Positions 46,916-57,799 of a stretch of DNA of 64,000 nucleotides are shown here, in pieces. The notes under the pieces are model-generated. The model had not been told where the DNA came from. It worked only from the letters and a program-made list of their open reading frames with translations, and did no database searches. Positions within the stretch are counted from its first letter, which is position 1; every line of letters starts with the position of its first letter. The DNA is from Isoetes taiwanensis (lineage: Eukaryota; Streptophyta; Lycopodiopsida; Isoetales; Isoetaceae). The translations under genes and the position numbers were made by a program. The DNA lies in assembly GCA_021234155.1 (NCBI GenBank), contig JAJEKV010000052.1:5313606-5377605 (forward strand). The letters are read 5' to 3'.

Positions 46916-47599
46916 TATATTTCGTAGGTTATTTTTCACACATTTTTGTCACAAATTTCTCCAAATGTGTAGGCCCTAAATAATAATAAACTTGTATATA
47001 GAGAAGGATATTCTTGTAGAGGGCTGCCTGACCGCTGATAATTGGGGCCATCTGAGCCTTCTAAATTGCCACGTGGCACAATGGACGGCTGGCCCTGCTA
47101 CTGTTTCTTCCTGGATTTCTCTTCGAGGACTTCGCCTTTGCGGCCGGTGGGTACATGCTTGACTGGTGCAATTCTAACTGAGCAGCCTACGTTATGCTTC
47201 CCCCAGGTGCATCTGTGTATATTATATAGGTAGGATGATCGTTTGGTGTGAGCCTTTAACATGGCATCTGCCTGAAACAAGCCGGCTTATGTAGTTAGGG
47301 CAGATTTATACAGTCCTATGGAGCTGCGACAGATTTACACAGTGCTTAGATATGGTCTGAGCATGCCATGTGTAGATAGTGCACAGTCGGGCATTAAATC
47401 TTCTCTCTTTGGCAACGATTTGGCGCCATAGCCAAGCCTCTCCAGCCGGATTGTTTTATGTTTTGGCAGTATCTGGCTCTTAGCTGTTTTAGGGTTCAGA
47501 AACGAATGCTTCATGCCATGATTTAGTAGACCAATGCTTTATTGTTACGGTCAATTTCGATGGAGTATGGTCAGAAAACGACTTCCTATTCCTCTATTA
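46916..47599. promoter_or_regulatory. Upstream region of the polygalacturonase copy, with G-box
   Basis: There is no gene of its own. A TGCCACGTGGCA palindrome lies at 47067-47078. The sequence GGCCATCTGAGCC...TTGCCACGTGGCA parallels the block at 36.8 kb. Further right, a CATGCCATG word and a gene-like CTGGCTCTTAGCTG stretch occur without any recognisable exon. The first exon of the polygalacturonase (signal peptide) would be expected here but was not found. Confidence 0.35.
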
Positions 47600-48345
47600 A
47601 GACCTAATTTTTTCAATCTGACGGATTTTGGAGCCGTGGGTGATGGAAAAAAAACTTAATACTGAGGCATTTGAGAGAGCTGTGGCTTATATAGCAGCTT
47701 TAGGTGATGGAGGAGGCGGGCAGCTCAATGTAGCTCCTGGTTTGTGGCTTACAGCACCATTTAATCTCACCAGTCATATGACCCTTTTCCTTGCTGAAGA
47801 TGCTGTTATTATGGCCACCGAGGTGAGTATATTCCAAATTTGGTTCTAGCTCGTTGAACAATTCCTGTTGCCTTCTCTTATTCTCAGTCCCTAGTTTGCT
47901 TGAGTTGCTACCTTTGCAAGCAAGGTATTCTCAAAAATTAATGGATTATTAGGATAAAGATCTTTGGCAGCTCATGCCTCCCTTGCCATCGTATGGACGA
48001 GGACGGGAGCTTCCAGGACCTCGCTATGGGAGTCTGATCCATGGTCAACACCTTAAAGATGTTGTCATAACTGGTGAGCCATTTTAGCTTAATTTGAATT
48101 ATTTGTTTAGGTTTTCAGCATGCTTCAACAACCATGTCCTTTAAGCAGGTTATAATGGAACTATTGATGGACAAGGACAGACCTGGTGGGCAAGAGCTAA
48201 AAGAAAAGAACTGAATTACACACGAGGACGGCTGGTTCAATTCATGTAGTCTGAGGATATAGAGGTTTCTCATGTTACTCTTAGAAACTCTCCCTGAACA
48301 TTACATTCTTATGATTGTCAAAATGTCGCCATACGGGGTATAACT
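47600..48345 (+). pseudogene. Polygalacturonase (glycoside hydrolase family 28), N-terminal pseudogene
   Basis: Three exons with GT-AG borders are readable: about 47600-47822, 47953-48073 and 48149-48345. They give FFNLTDFGAVGDGK, AFERAVAYIAALGDGGGGQL, APFNLTSHMTLFLAEDAV, ELPGPRYGSLIHGQHLKDVV and NGTIDGQGQTWWARAK. This is the amino-terminal third of plant GH28 enzymes, which cut pectin in the cell wall. An extra A in a run of eight at about 47646-47653 shifts the frame. Two Trp codons are now stops (TAG after LVQFM and TGA after LRNSP, with the neighbouring Phe codon lost). The catalytic motifs (NTD, DD, GHG, RIK) further down are missing; normal intergenic DNA follows. Confidence 0.85.
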
Positions 48346-49229
48346 ATATATTAGCTCCATCTACTGCTCCAAACACTGAATTTTGAGTCATTTTTCCCTT
48401 CAAATCTCCTGGCCTATTTTTTGGCTTGAGAAAAGAAGAGGCATGGTTGGCAGTGTAAAACATAAAGATGCCATGCAAGCGACTATTCTTTTAAAAGAAG
48501 CATCTGCTCGATAAACAATAACGGGTGCCAAATGCACACTATAAGCAGTAAGCATTTGAGATTTAACATTATGGCAGATAATTTTGGCAGTGAATGCAAG
48601 CATCTGATAGCATGGAGGTTTCTGCTGCATCTGATCCGGTGATTTGTTCGATTGTAATTTTAATAATGTTCAATGGAATTTACATGTTATATGGTGGAAT
48701 CGGTGCATGTCCCTAACAAGCTTAATAGTAATAAGTTTTATAGTAACCGTCACCATCTTGAGCTAAGATGATTGCTTAAGGTAGATTGAGAATTACCAGC
48801 AATAAAATGAACAAGCTTTGCGAAATTCCTATTCTTTACCTTCTGATATTAAGCTATATGTAATCAACAATCTTTGACGATACAGTATTGGCCCTCACAA
48901 AAATAATCGGGCCTGACTTAGGTGGATATATAGGTTTATTTACCTTTACTTAGTTGCAAAGAACTAGAAATGTAGGCTGGTGTTCCAAAGTTTGTAGCGT
49001 GAAGTTAAACAATATCCTAACGTGGCCTTGATTAAGTCCTTCAGATTGTTTAGTGTCAACCTCAACCAACATGACTGAAAACCCATCTCATGCAACTGAC
49101 GGCTAGGATGAAGCCAGTGTAGAAGCATTGATTTGATGTTTCTAGTTTTTGTTGTAAATTGTATCCCTTTTCTGTTATAAATTGCGTTTCATTTGCAGCT
49201 ATAAGTTGCAAGAGAAAAAAGGAAGTCAA
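48346..49229. other. Intergenic DNA upstream of the MYB gene
   Basis: No remaining polygalacturonase exon was recognised, so the 3' two-thirds of that gene were lost or lie elsewhere. The 150 bases before the MYB start contain TTTCTGTTATAAATTGCG (TATA-like, near 49170), and probably its promoter and leader. Confidence 0.4.
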
Positions 49230-50334
49230 ATGGGGCGCCATTCATGCTGTGACAAACAGAAACTCAGAAGAGGTTTGTGGTCTCCTGATGAAGATGAAAA
49301 GCTCGTCCGTTTCATCACCAATTTTGGGCATAGATGTTGGAGCAACGTGCCTAAACAAGCAGGTCTAAAAATTCAGCTCTGTCTCTTGCTCATTTCTCTG
49401 TCCTTTTTTACACATCCTAGTCTGTTGATCTTGTGTTTAAAATTAGGACTTCAAAGATGTGGGAAGAGCTGCAGGTTGAGATGGCTCAATTATCTGCGAC
49501 CCGACTTAAAACGTGGAAATTTCTCATGTGAGGAAGAAAAAATCATCATCGATTTGCATGCTGTTTTGGGCAACAGGCGAGACTCACATTGCCTTCTATG
49601 ATTTGACTTCTTCGAGCTGTAAATTTTCGTTATTCAAATTCAAGATCTCTTAGGTGATAGTTCATGATTGGTTTGATTACCTGCTGTTTAGGGCAACAGG
49701 CAAGACTCATATTGTCTTCCATGATTTGATTTTTCTCGAGCAATAACTTTTCCATCATTCAAACTCCAGATCTCTTAGATGATAGTTCATGATTGGTTTG
49801 ATTACCCAATGTTTGTTTTGTAGCAGATGGTCTCAGATTGCTGCTTGTCTGCCAGGCAGAACTGACAATGAGGTAAAAAATTTCTGGAACTCTTGCATCA
49901 AGAAGAAGCTCAAGAATCATGCCCTTGATCCAGCCAATCATAAAGCAGTACAGGAGAATCCTATTCAAAAACTAGGCACAATCAGAGCACCCCCAGCATT
50001 ATTTCATCTTGAAGAGGACACCATATCTGCTGGTACAACTTACTCCATTACACCTTCAACTAGCTGTTGTGGCCAAGAAGATCCTCATTCCTTTGTAGAT
50101 TGTACTGGAACTGAGCTTAGACAGGAAAATTTTGAACCATTCAAGTATTTGGAAGACAACATTTTCACTTCTGATGAAGGAAGCAACAAGGCTTGGCAAC
50201 TCAGTCAGGTTGGGTTGAAAAGACCAAGAGATTATTTCCAGATTCCTGCATTTGGTGCAGCGGATTATGATATGAAATGGGCTGCTCCTCAGGCATCAAT
50301 GTTCACAGAGTTGCACAGTATCAGTCAGATCTGA
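49230..50334 (+). CDS. R2R3-MYB transcription factor, subgroup 13-like (MYB61/MYB86 type)
   Basis: Exons 49230-49362, 49447-49576 and 49827-50334 join to 257 codons (256 residues). The start MGRHSCC is the family hallmark; an in-frame ATG 48 bases upstream is less likely. R2 spans about residues 14-64 with Trp at the three helix positions ([31 protein letters not shown]). R3 follows ([40 protein letters not shown]). Both intron positions are those of most plant R2R3-MYBs. It should bind AC-type DNA elements in the nucleus; relatives control lignin, seed mucilage and stomatal behaviour. The bHLH-binding signature in R3 is incomplete. The tail is acidic and ends [10 protein letters not shown]. 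Intron 2 has a GC donor and an internal duplication (separate entry). It appears intact, but expression is unproven. Confidence 0.87.
49560..49806 (+). repeat. Tandem duplication of exon 2 end plus intron 2 of the MYB gene, with GC donors
   Basis: A unit of about 123 bp starting TGCTGTTTTGGGCAACAGG is repeated head to tail (49560-49682, then 49683-49806). It comprises the last 17 exon bases and the start of the intron. Both copies have GC where the donor GT is expected (CAG|GCGAGA at 49577 and CAG|GCAAGA at 49700). Only the first copy keeps the exon frame; the second has TGTTTAGGG. The acceptor is TTTTGTAGCAG before 49827. Confidence 0.85.
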
Positions 50335-50680
50335 CTATATTATATTTGCACAATGGTTCCTAAAAGCGTAATAAACATAATAATGTAAATGTTTTTATAT
50401 TTGTAGCCATTAGTTGTGGGATGTTAAATCTGAAGCATACGTCACGACGCTGACATAAGCAGCATCTTCCTATTTATCATATTAAATGAAATGACTAGGA
50501 ACTGCATTATTTGCTGTGAAGGCATTGGCATAAGCAAGAGAGTTGACAGTTTGTTAAACCTGTTCCATATAGCCTTTGCGTTCCAATTATACGCGTCTAA
50601 TATATAGCCTTTGCAAACCACGTTCCATGTGATTTTTAGCAAGAATTAAATTGAGGACAAGAGTGGTAATCTGTAGATGG
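50335..50680. other. 3' flank of the MYB gene
   Basis: AT-rich sequence with AATAAACATAATAATGTAAATG near 50370 that could serve for polyadenylation. The phrase ATATAGCCTTTGC occurs twice (near 50567 and 50600). Nothing else was recognised. Confidence 0.4.
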
Positions 50681-50682
50681 TA

Positions 50683-53366
50683 GGGGGGGTCGACCAATAG
50701 TGGCCCGGCCCCCAATAGTGGCTCGCAATAATGTGGACCATTTTTCCCTTTACTTACTTTGTTTATAGCTTAATGTGGACCTTAAAATATTTGCAGTATG
50801 AACTTTCAAGTTTAATTTTGGCCGTCTATGTTTTAGGGCTATCATCTTAGCCGTTGAATTTTAAGAAAGTAACATGATGGCGGCGGACTGTGGCATTCCT
50901 CTATAGTGGATTATCTCCTGCGGCATTCTCCCGTGCAACACATCTCTTAACTGGAAAGGGCATCAGCTTCACGGCCAAGTCCGGCGCCATCCAAGATCAT
51001 TGTTGTGAAGATGCAAAATCTTCAAGATAAGGTTTCGTGGTTCTTTTACTTTTCAAAAGTTTATTTTCTTCATGACACATCTTCTGATTCGTATCTTTTG
51101 ATTCATACAGATCCATGATACAGCTTCAGCTCTTTCAGCTTAAGCTTTTGAATAAATGAGGCTTCAGAAAATGAGGCAGTTTTGGAAGCTTTCACTAATG
51201 TTGTGGAACTCGGGCTAATGATGAACACTTTTGATCGTATGGAGCGATGAAAGAAAACACAGGTATCTTCTGATGAAAAGAAGATGCATTTGATGCATTT
51301 AGCTTGTATTGGGTATGCATTATGCATTTTGTTTTAGTTTTGCTCTTTTATCATCATAAAACTTTATCCAACTTTGAGAAGTGAGAATATTTAATTCTTT
51401 ACCTATTGTTCATTCATGTATGTGTTAGCAAGCCGTACATTTTTGCTATCTGACCAGTTTTCTGCACCACATTCATCTTTGCCTGACCTTCTTCGGGTGA
51501 CAAAAAACACAAGATCGTTTTCTACCTTAGTTCTAGCATATCTTGCTCCTGCTGAGAAGCATTTACTTTGTTCATTTGAAAGCACTGTTGAAATCCAAGA
51601 TTGTTGTTCGGACCCTTCACCTCTTTAACTTCAAATTCCAAGAATGAAGCTGCCTGGAATCCACCCATATTATTAGCCTTCCATTGTAAACCCTTTCTCC
51701 TTTTCCAAATTAGCCTGCTCTTGTGATGCTTTTATTCTTAAATATTGCAATTCCATGTCCATATAAACCATCTCTGTATCCAATAATCCATTTTCGATAA
51801 GAGTTGGTTTCTCCTGTGCTGATAGTTGGAAGGGTTAGATCATCACTATCTCAGTCGTTTATAAGCGGGCGGAAATTCCTCGCCAATCCTTTTGGCGGCT
51901 AGTCACTTCTTTGGTCGGCGTAATCGATCTTAGATGTCAAAGCGGCTTTTGCCTTTGTAAAATGATGTCGATGGAGGAAATCTAGGATGGACCTAATAGT
52001 ATCTTCCATTTTAGTGGTTGCCTATTGTCCCCCAGGGACAGCGGGATTTCTTTTGATGACTAACTTCTATATAATCCCCTCCATTGCTCTTGTTGTGCCC
52101 TTTGTGTGTGTTCTTTGTTTTGTGCCCCTTAATTATTTTGAACTTCGTTTTGTTTTTTCTAAGATGCATTTTCTAATTTGTATTCAACTGCTAAAAAGAC
52201 GGTATGAATTTCGTTTCACTTTCCTAGTTTGAATCCACATGCTAAAAAGGCCATCTTACATTAGGTCTCTGTGCAGGTTGGATTGAAAGGAGTAATAGTT
52301 TTTTTTATGTAATGCATTAAAGTAGAATTGACAAAATGATAAATAGACGACGAAACTTGAACCAAAACATAAATACCCATTAAAAAGCTTTAGTTGGTCT
52401 TGAAATTTGCTGGAACTTATTTGCTTGTTCTCGATATTGAGGCAATGGCTTACCATTTCTTTGTGTATTTTGATTTGCAGATTGCATTCTAAAAAAGCAA
52501 ATGGCGTAGCATTGTTGTGTGTATTTCAACTCAGATTGCGTACTAAAAAAGCAAGGTAAGATGATGAACGCTTTTAGGCAGCGGTAAGTTGGGAGGTATG
52601 TAACCAGGAAAGGTAGGACTTAATCTATAGACAAATACATGCCTACTGATCTATAGTTTTTTTTTTCAAGTTATAAAAGACAATAAGTTATATCTGAAAT
52701 TGGAATTTTGGGGTTCGAATCCCTATTCAGGTTGATAGCTTTTGCATTTTGTCAATCAAGTGGATGCTTTGCCATTTACATAATGTGTCATAAAAGATCA
52801 GAAGCTACTACATAAGCTTTTACTTGTTTCTTCTCATCACAAGTATTTATTTATCATGTTTTATTGTTTTCTTCCTATAAAAATCTTATTTATTCCTGTC
52901 TAGGTTATTAGCTTGATCTATAATAGGGAAGAGTTGCGAGCCACAATGGGAGGAGTTGTGAGCCATAATTGGAAAGAGTTGCAATCCAAAATGGGAAGAA
53001 TTGCGAGCCAAAAGAGAGGGTTTAATTCCTGTTATAAATCAGACTAATTTCTATTGTGCCCAATTTTAATTCTAATAGTGGTTCTTGTTTAGTATAAGTT
53101 GGCCTGCCACAATTCTCTAATTGGATCAAGATACATTTCTCACGTGGTCCACAATTGGAGTTTTTTGTGATTACTTGTGCATTTGAGGAGTACAAGTTTA
53201 CCTCAAAATTTGACCATTGAAACTCATCCAATTTCTTTCCAAAGAAGTTTTCAATATAGCCTAGCATACAATCTTTATAGTCACATACTTGGTTTTGTGA
53301 AAAAATTTAGCACCTCTATTTTTTCGAAGGAAATGTTAACTTGATCCACTATTGGCAGACCCCCCC
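50683..53366. mobile_element. TIR DNA transposon, 2.7 kb, non-autonomous or decayed
   Basis: The two ends are inverted repeats: GGGGGGGTCGACCAATAGTG on the left, and on the right the reverse complement of the same with two mismatches in 21. Both sides are flanked by TA (50681-50682 and 53367-53368). A subterminal word CCCAATAGTGGCTCGCAA on the left is mirrored by several TTGCGAGCCACAATGGG copies near the right end. No transposase was recognised; frames inside are short. A TA duplication would fit a Tc1/mariner-like group, but the TIR start does not allow a firm assignment. Confidence 0.65.
52931..53019. repeat. Four subterminal repeats of GAGTTGCGAGCCACAATGGG
   Basis: Units of 22-23 bp begin at about 52931, 52953, 52976 and 52999, with increasing divergence. 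They lie about 350 bases inside the right end of the TIR element, and one inverted relative lies 20 bases inside the left end. This is the usual layout of transposase-binding subterminal motifs. Confidence 0.7.
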
Positions 53367-53599
53367 TAATCTAGGTAGCTTTGCTTGCTCTATACAGTTA
53401 TGTATCTTTATGTTGCAACCCAGAAAAGATAAATAGTTTCTTCTCGTTTAGCTAACCAATGGATACTATTTATAAATAAGGCATTTAAAATAATAATAAT
53501 TGCTTGCACAATGTATTACATGTCTAATCCATCTAGTGCAATAACACATATAATTGTCAACAATAAAATTCAAACCCACGACTATGCAGCCAATACTTG

Positions 53600-53752
53600 A
53601 ATTTTTGCAACCATACATCAATACTTCTAGGGAAATATACAGAACTATAAACCTTCCTTACATGTTCTACCTTCTATTTTTGCAACCATACATCAATACT
53701 TCTAGGGAAATATACATAACTATAAAACCTTCCTTACATGTTCTACCTTCTC
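53600..53752. repeat. Direct tandem duplication, about 75 bp
   Basis: Two consecutive units start TTTTTGCAACCATACATCAA and continue to ACATGTTCTACCTTCT; they differ by two changes and one extra A. The very low divergence indicates a recent duplication. Confidence 0.85.
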
Positions 53753-53784
53753 GTATCATAGAACTACGGCAACTACCAACTTTA

Positions 53785-54070
53785 TTCTCTCCAATAATTA
53801 CAACTTTTTTTTTTTTTGATTGAAGGCCAGCGTATATATTATATATAGATAAAGTTACAAAATTGATAAACTTTTTACAGGGAAGTATAACCCAATTAAC
53901 TCATAAATGAGTGGAGAATGTTTGGAAAAAAGAAGCAGTTAAATCATGAGATTCAGGTATCCTCTGAGATAGTTCATTTCTGATACTATTCCAAATTGCA
54001 TTTACCAGCAGGCTAGAAAGGAGACTTAAGATGGAAGTTGGTAACCTTCTCTCCAATAATTACAACTTTT
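53785..54070 (-). mobile_element. 5'-truncated LINE (or SINE) insertion with a 20-24-bp target duplication
   Basis: The phrase TTCTCTCCAATAATTACAAC plus TTTT occurs at 53785-53808 and again at 54047-54070. It encloses about 238 bases that begin with a T run on the plus strand (a poly(A) tail in element sense). Tail, long target duplication and truncated body are the signs of target-primed reverse transcription. The body reads like a plant LINE 3' end (TATACGCTGGCCTTCAATC before the tail). Confidence 0.8.
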
Positions 54071-54159
54071 ACAAGCCAATAGAATATCGTAGAGCGTATA
54101 CCTTAGGCATGCTCTAAACTGAACTTCAACCAAATAGTAAACACAGATAACTAACAGAA

Positions 54160-55010
54160 ATTCAGGCGAATCTCATAACACCCAAGGAAATGTAAAGGAG
54201 AACTTTCATAAATTCTCAGAAAAATGGACATGCATAAATTGGAATATGCAACTGGAACATGAACAAACTGCAACATCCACAACCAGAACATACATAAACT
54301 GGAACATACGCTTTAGGATCAGTTAAATGATTGCCAACTATAACAACCATGTAACCAATGGTTGCTGCTAGTGCCTTCAAGAATTAAGAACTTTCTTTAT
54401 ATGCTGATCCTCCCCGCAACAATATACTTTAAGCTCTCAATTCTAGAACTTACACCCCAATAAATAAATGATCAATCGCATGTTCTTTATAACAATGATG
54501 CACTCAAAATAACAATAATTGCTTGCACAATAGAATAGTATAGAAGCTCAGGAATAAAATAAGTGGGGATGTCTTTCCATACTAACTTCTAGCAGATATC
54601 ATCGTAGGAGCATAGAAGCACAATAAAGCAACCCCATTTTATGATACAGTTCCTATTTCCCAAGTAGAGGTATTGGATGTCTCTAATCTTGGGACCCCCT
54701 TTCGCTGCTTCTTGAGCATTCTGCTACAGTTGCCAATTCCAAGATCCATTGCACTTCCACCCTTGCGAGCTCATCAACATCAACAGCTTCAGTTTGTAAA
54801 GGGTAATATTTGGTAAGGCTCAGGACTTGGTTTCTCGACTTAAAATAAAGCGTACGAACTTCTAACTGAAATTCAAAAAAATTCCATAACACCTAAGGAA
54901 ATTTAAGGGAGAATCTTCGTAAACCCTTAGAAAACTAGAACATACATAAACTAAAATATGCGACTGGAACATGAACAAACCGCAACGTCCACGACTAGAG
55001 CTTTGCGACT
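54160..55010. repeat. Two dispersed copies of an AACATGAACAAAC(T/C)GCAAC repeat
   Basis: The segments 54160-54310 and 54865-55010 share a 140-bp sequence in the same orientation. It runs from CATAACACC(C/T)AAGGAAAT through GGAACATGAACAAAC to CATCCAC(A/G)AC. The sequence between them (about 550 bp) shows no gene. The GGAATCT-like words follow directly after the second copy. Confidence 0.65.
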
Positions 55011-55370
55011 CACCGTGACTTGGGAATCTACTCAATATTGTGAAGAATCTATGGGAATCTATATAATAGCGTACAGAACCTAAAAAGGATCTCATAAAAT
55101 CTAAGGGAATCTATAGCAATCTTCCTAAAATCTTGGAAATCCGAGGATATGTCATAAAATGTAAGTGAATGTAAGGGAATTGGAGAATCTAAGATAATCC
55201 TCATAGAATCTAAAGGAATTTCGTAAAATCTAAGGGGACCTTGCTACTCGCCTACCCAACTTTGCACCATAGAAACATGCTAAAACTGGAACATGCACCA
55301 TAACAACGATGACGACACCTTTATCGAATTTAAGGGAATCTACATAGAACCTAAGGGAATATGCTATTGG
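55011..55370. repeat. GGAATCT-type satellite, short block
   Basis: GGAATCTAT, TCTAAGGGAAT and CATAAAATC(T) words recur about every 20-30 bases. Near 55285 the phrase AACATGCTAAAACTGGAACA links this block to the one ending at 38960. Confidence 0.6.
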
Positions 55371-57427
55371 ATGTTAACTCTATATGTTTCCATGACAGAT
55401 CTTCTCTCAGTATGCTTTAATTATTTTGGTTCAGGGCAGCTAAAGGTCTAACGTTATGTTCAAGATGTTATCCCTTGTTTAACAGTTTCTAATCAAAAGC
55501 ATTGTATCAACTTGGGGACTGATGTATGGCAGATTGAAAATCACCATCCTAGATATTTGGTGCCACGAGTCGGAGAGTTTGTTGCAAAAGACGCATAGGT
55601 TGCCTCGTCAATAGAAGTCAAGTTATAATGCCATGAAAATGTTTAATCCCAAATTTATAATTTACCTAGCTCAAGAATAACATTGTATGTAACATGATAT
55701 CTAATACCAACCTCAAGTATGTGATCCATCCCCCATTGCTTTAATAATTTAGTTAAGTGCTTATACCAGCCCACGCTAGTTTGCAGTGGACTCCAAGAGT
55801 GCAAGATGAGGGAGTCTATCATCACCTAGTTGTTCCAACGGACAAAAACACTCCAAGGTTTGGCATAGTGCTTCAAACTCTCAAGGAATTAGACTTGTCA
55901 ACCAGTATTAAAGCAGTATTAAAGCATATGGCATTTATTGCTTCACGTCTAGCTCTTCCACAATGAATCATTTTTCTCTATCTTTCTACATTTCCTTATT
56001 GCAATTTCCCTACATTGTTAGCCCAGAGCAGGTCGCCTGCAAAACAAAAACAAAGGCCGGAGTATCTTGGCAGAAACAGACTTACAGAATTTGGATCTAG
56101 GCAAAAACAGAGGTCGAATCTTGGCAGAAATAGAGTTTCGTAAGCGGATCTCTAAAAAAAGCAGGTCGGATCTTGGCAAGGATCGGAGTTTTAGAATGAA
56201 TCTGACAAAGACAGAGCTCAGATTAGCAAAAATAAACTTTTACAAGTCGAATTCGACAAAGTTTTACCTGCAAAGAACGAAGAACCATGTGGTTGAATGA
56301 AGAATGAAGGACCCTGTGCTTGAACGTTGTGATCAGGATAAAAGACTGGCGGCAACAGAGCTTAAAGAATCATGAAGAAATAGTGATGACAGAGCTTGAC
56401 GAACCCTAGTCTAACTTGCACGGCCAGCATTCCAACTAACACAAAATGCAAACTCTAATAAATGCAATGGCAATGAAGACGGACCTCGAAGTTCTGGATG
56501 GCGAAAGAGCATGAAATACTAGGACCTTGAAAAAACAGCTATCGTAAAGCTTGACGGCGACCTGCTCCGCCTCAAGAAAGAATTTCTTCCTGTATTCACT
56601 TCCATGGCTACAGCAATGCAAGGATTTCACGAAGCATTGGCTATGGCGGTGCAATTTTCTGTGAGGATCAACACGTGGAAGCTGGCGAGCGGCACGTGAA
56701 AAAAACGTGACAGAATATTTTGAATATATTAAATGGCACAGGATATTTTGAATGGCCTTGATGTGTCCTTATAAACCCAAAAATACGTGTTGTTTAATAA
56801 TGAATTTAGATTGCGGCCTAGAAACTTTTTAAGGGAACAAAAAAAAAAGGGAAAAAGAAAAATCACAATATAAATTACATATGTAGAGATATGTATACAA
56901 GAAATGCCTTGTTTCTCTTTGCCGACGCCCTATGTGTCGGGAAAGGAATCGATGCTCGAACATTTGTTTGCGTATCCTCTTTCCAATAATAGAAACATAG
57001 ACATGGAAAAAAGTTCATGGTCTCTTCCTCCAAGTTGGTTGACTCCAAGAGTCATAAAAGAAGGGGGAAAAACGATTATGAGTGTGCTATGATAATATGT
57101 CTTTTGCTTATGATAACAGCTTGGAGTTCAAAATGTATGGGAAATGCCGACATGTAGAAATTTATTCCTACAATCTAGTTGTTTTGCTTATGGTAGAAAT
57201 TTGGAGCGCAATTTAATAGATTTATTCATACAATTATCCTTCAAATATCCTTCAAACTGAATATCTCAAATCATCCTCTTTCCTTTGCTTCTCCACAGTT
57301 TCATTTTGTTTGTTGAGGATCTTTTCATATTGCATTACATACTCAGCTCATGCATAAGCAAATACAGTGCACGGTATTGGTCAGCTGTTATTAATGTACT
57401 AAAGGCACATGTTAAAACTTAATGGTC
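55371..57427. other. Intergenic DNA with a degenerate tandem repeat
   Basis: Between about 56055 and 56270 the phrase GTCGGATCTTGGCAAAAACAGAG recurs four or five times at 40-50-base spacing. The frame at 55757-55966 (ending LKHMAFIASRLALPQ) is an unassigned possible exon. A weak promoter or gene remnant cannot be excluded elsewhere, but I see none. Confidence 0.4.
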
Positions 57428-57432
57428 ATTCA

Positions 57433-57754
57433 TGTCGAGGTATATGATATCGAGATCACCATCTTGCCGCTAGACGTGATGTATCAGCACTTACAGCACT
57501 TATAGCACTCAGCACATAAGTGCTGACTAAACACCTTATCAGAGTCTGGCAACGGCCCACCACTTGTCATAATTAGCGACGACATAATTAGGAGTGGTTG
57601 GTGACGGGAGCAATTAATATTGCCTGCCCTCTTGTATATCTTGTATTCTCACATACGTTTCAATACAATTCCATTTTGCCTTTGTTTTGGGAGCTTGTGC
57701 TCCTGATATTGGTGTGCATCCCCTTCTCTCCCCTTTCTTGGTGCAACCTTGACA
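57433..57754 (+). repeat. 5' LTR of the copia element
   Basis: 322 bp, starting TGTCGAGGTATATGATATCG and ending CAACCTTGACA. It contains a short inverted pair (CAGCAC...GTGCTG) absent from the 3' LTR. Compared with its partner it shows base changes and several multi-base indels. Confidence 0.93.
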
Positions 57755-57799
57755 TGGTATCGAGCACTAGGTGTCTTTGAGATTGATTCAAGATCAACA

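Noticed and set aside
48301..49100. Continuation of polygalacturonase exons
   Set aside because: I looked for the NTD, DD, GHG and RIK catalytic blocks on the plus strand up to the MYB start and found none.
52708..52735. Second tRNA-like box B (GGGTTCGAATCCC-like) on the plus strand
   Set aside because: No box A at a proper distance and no stem partners; it is a single short word inside the TIR element.
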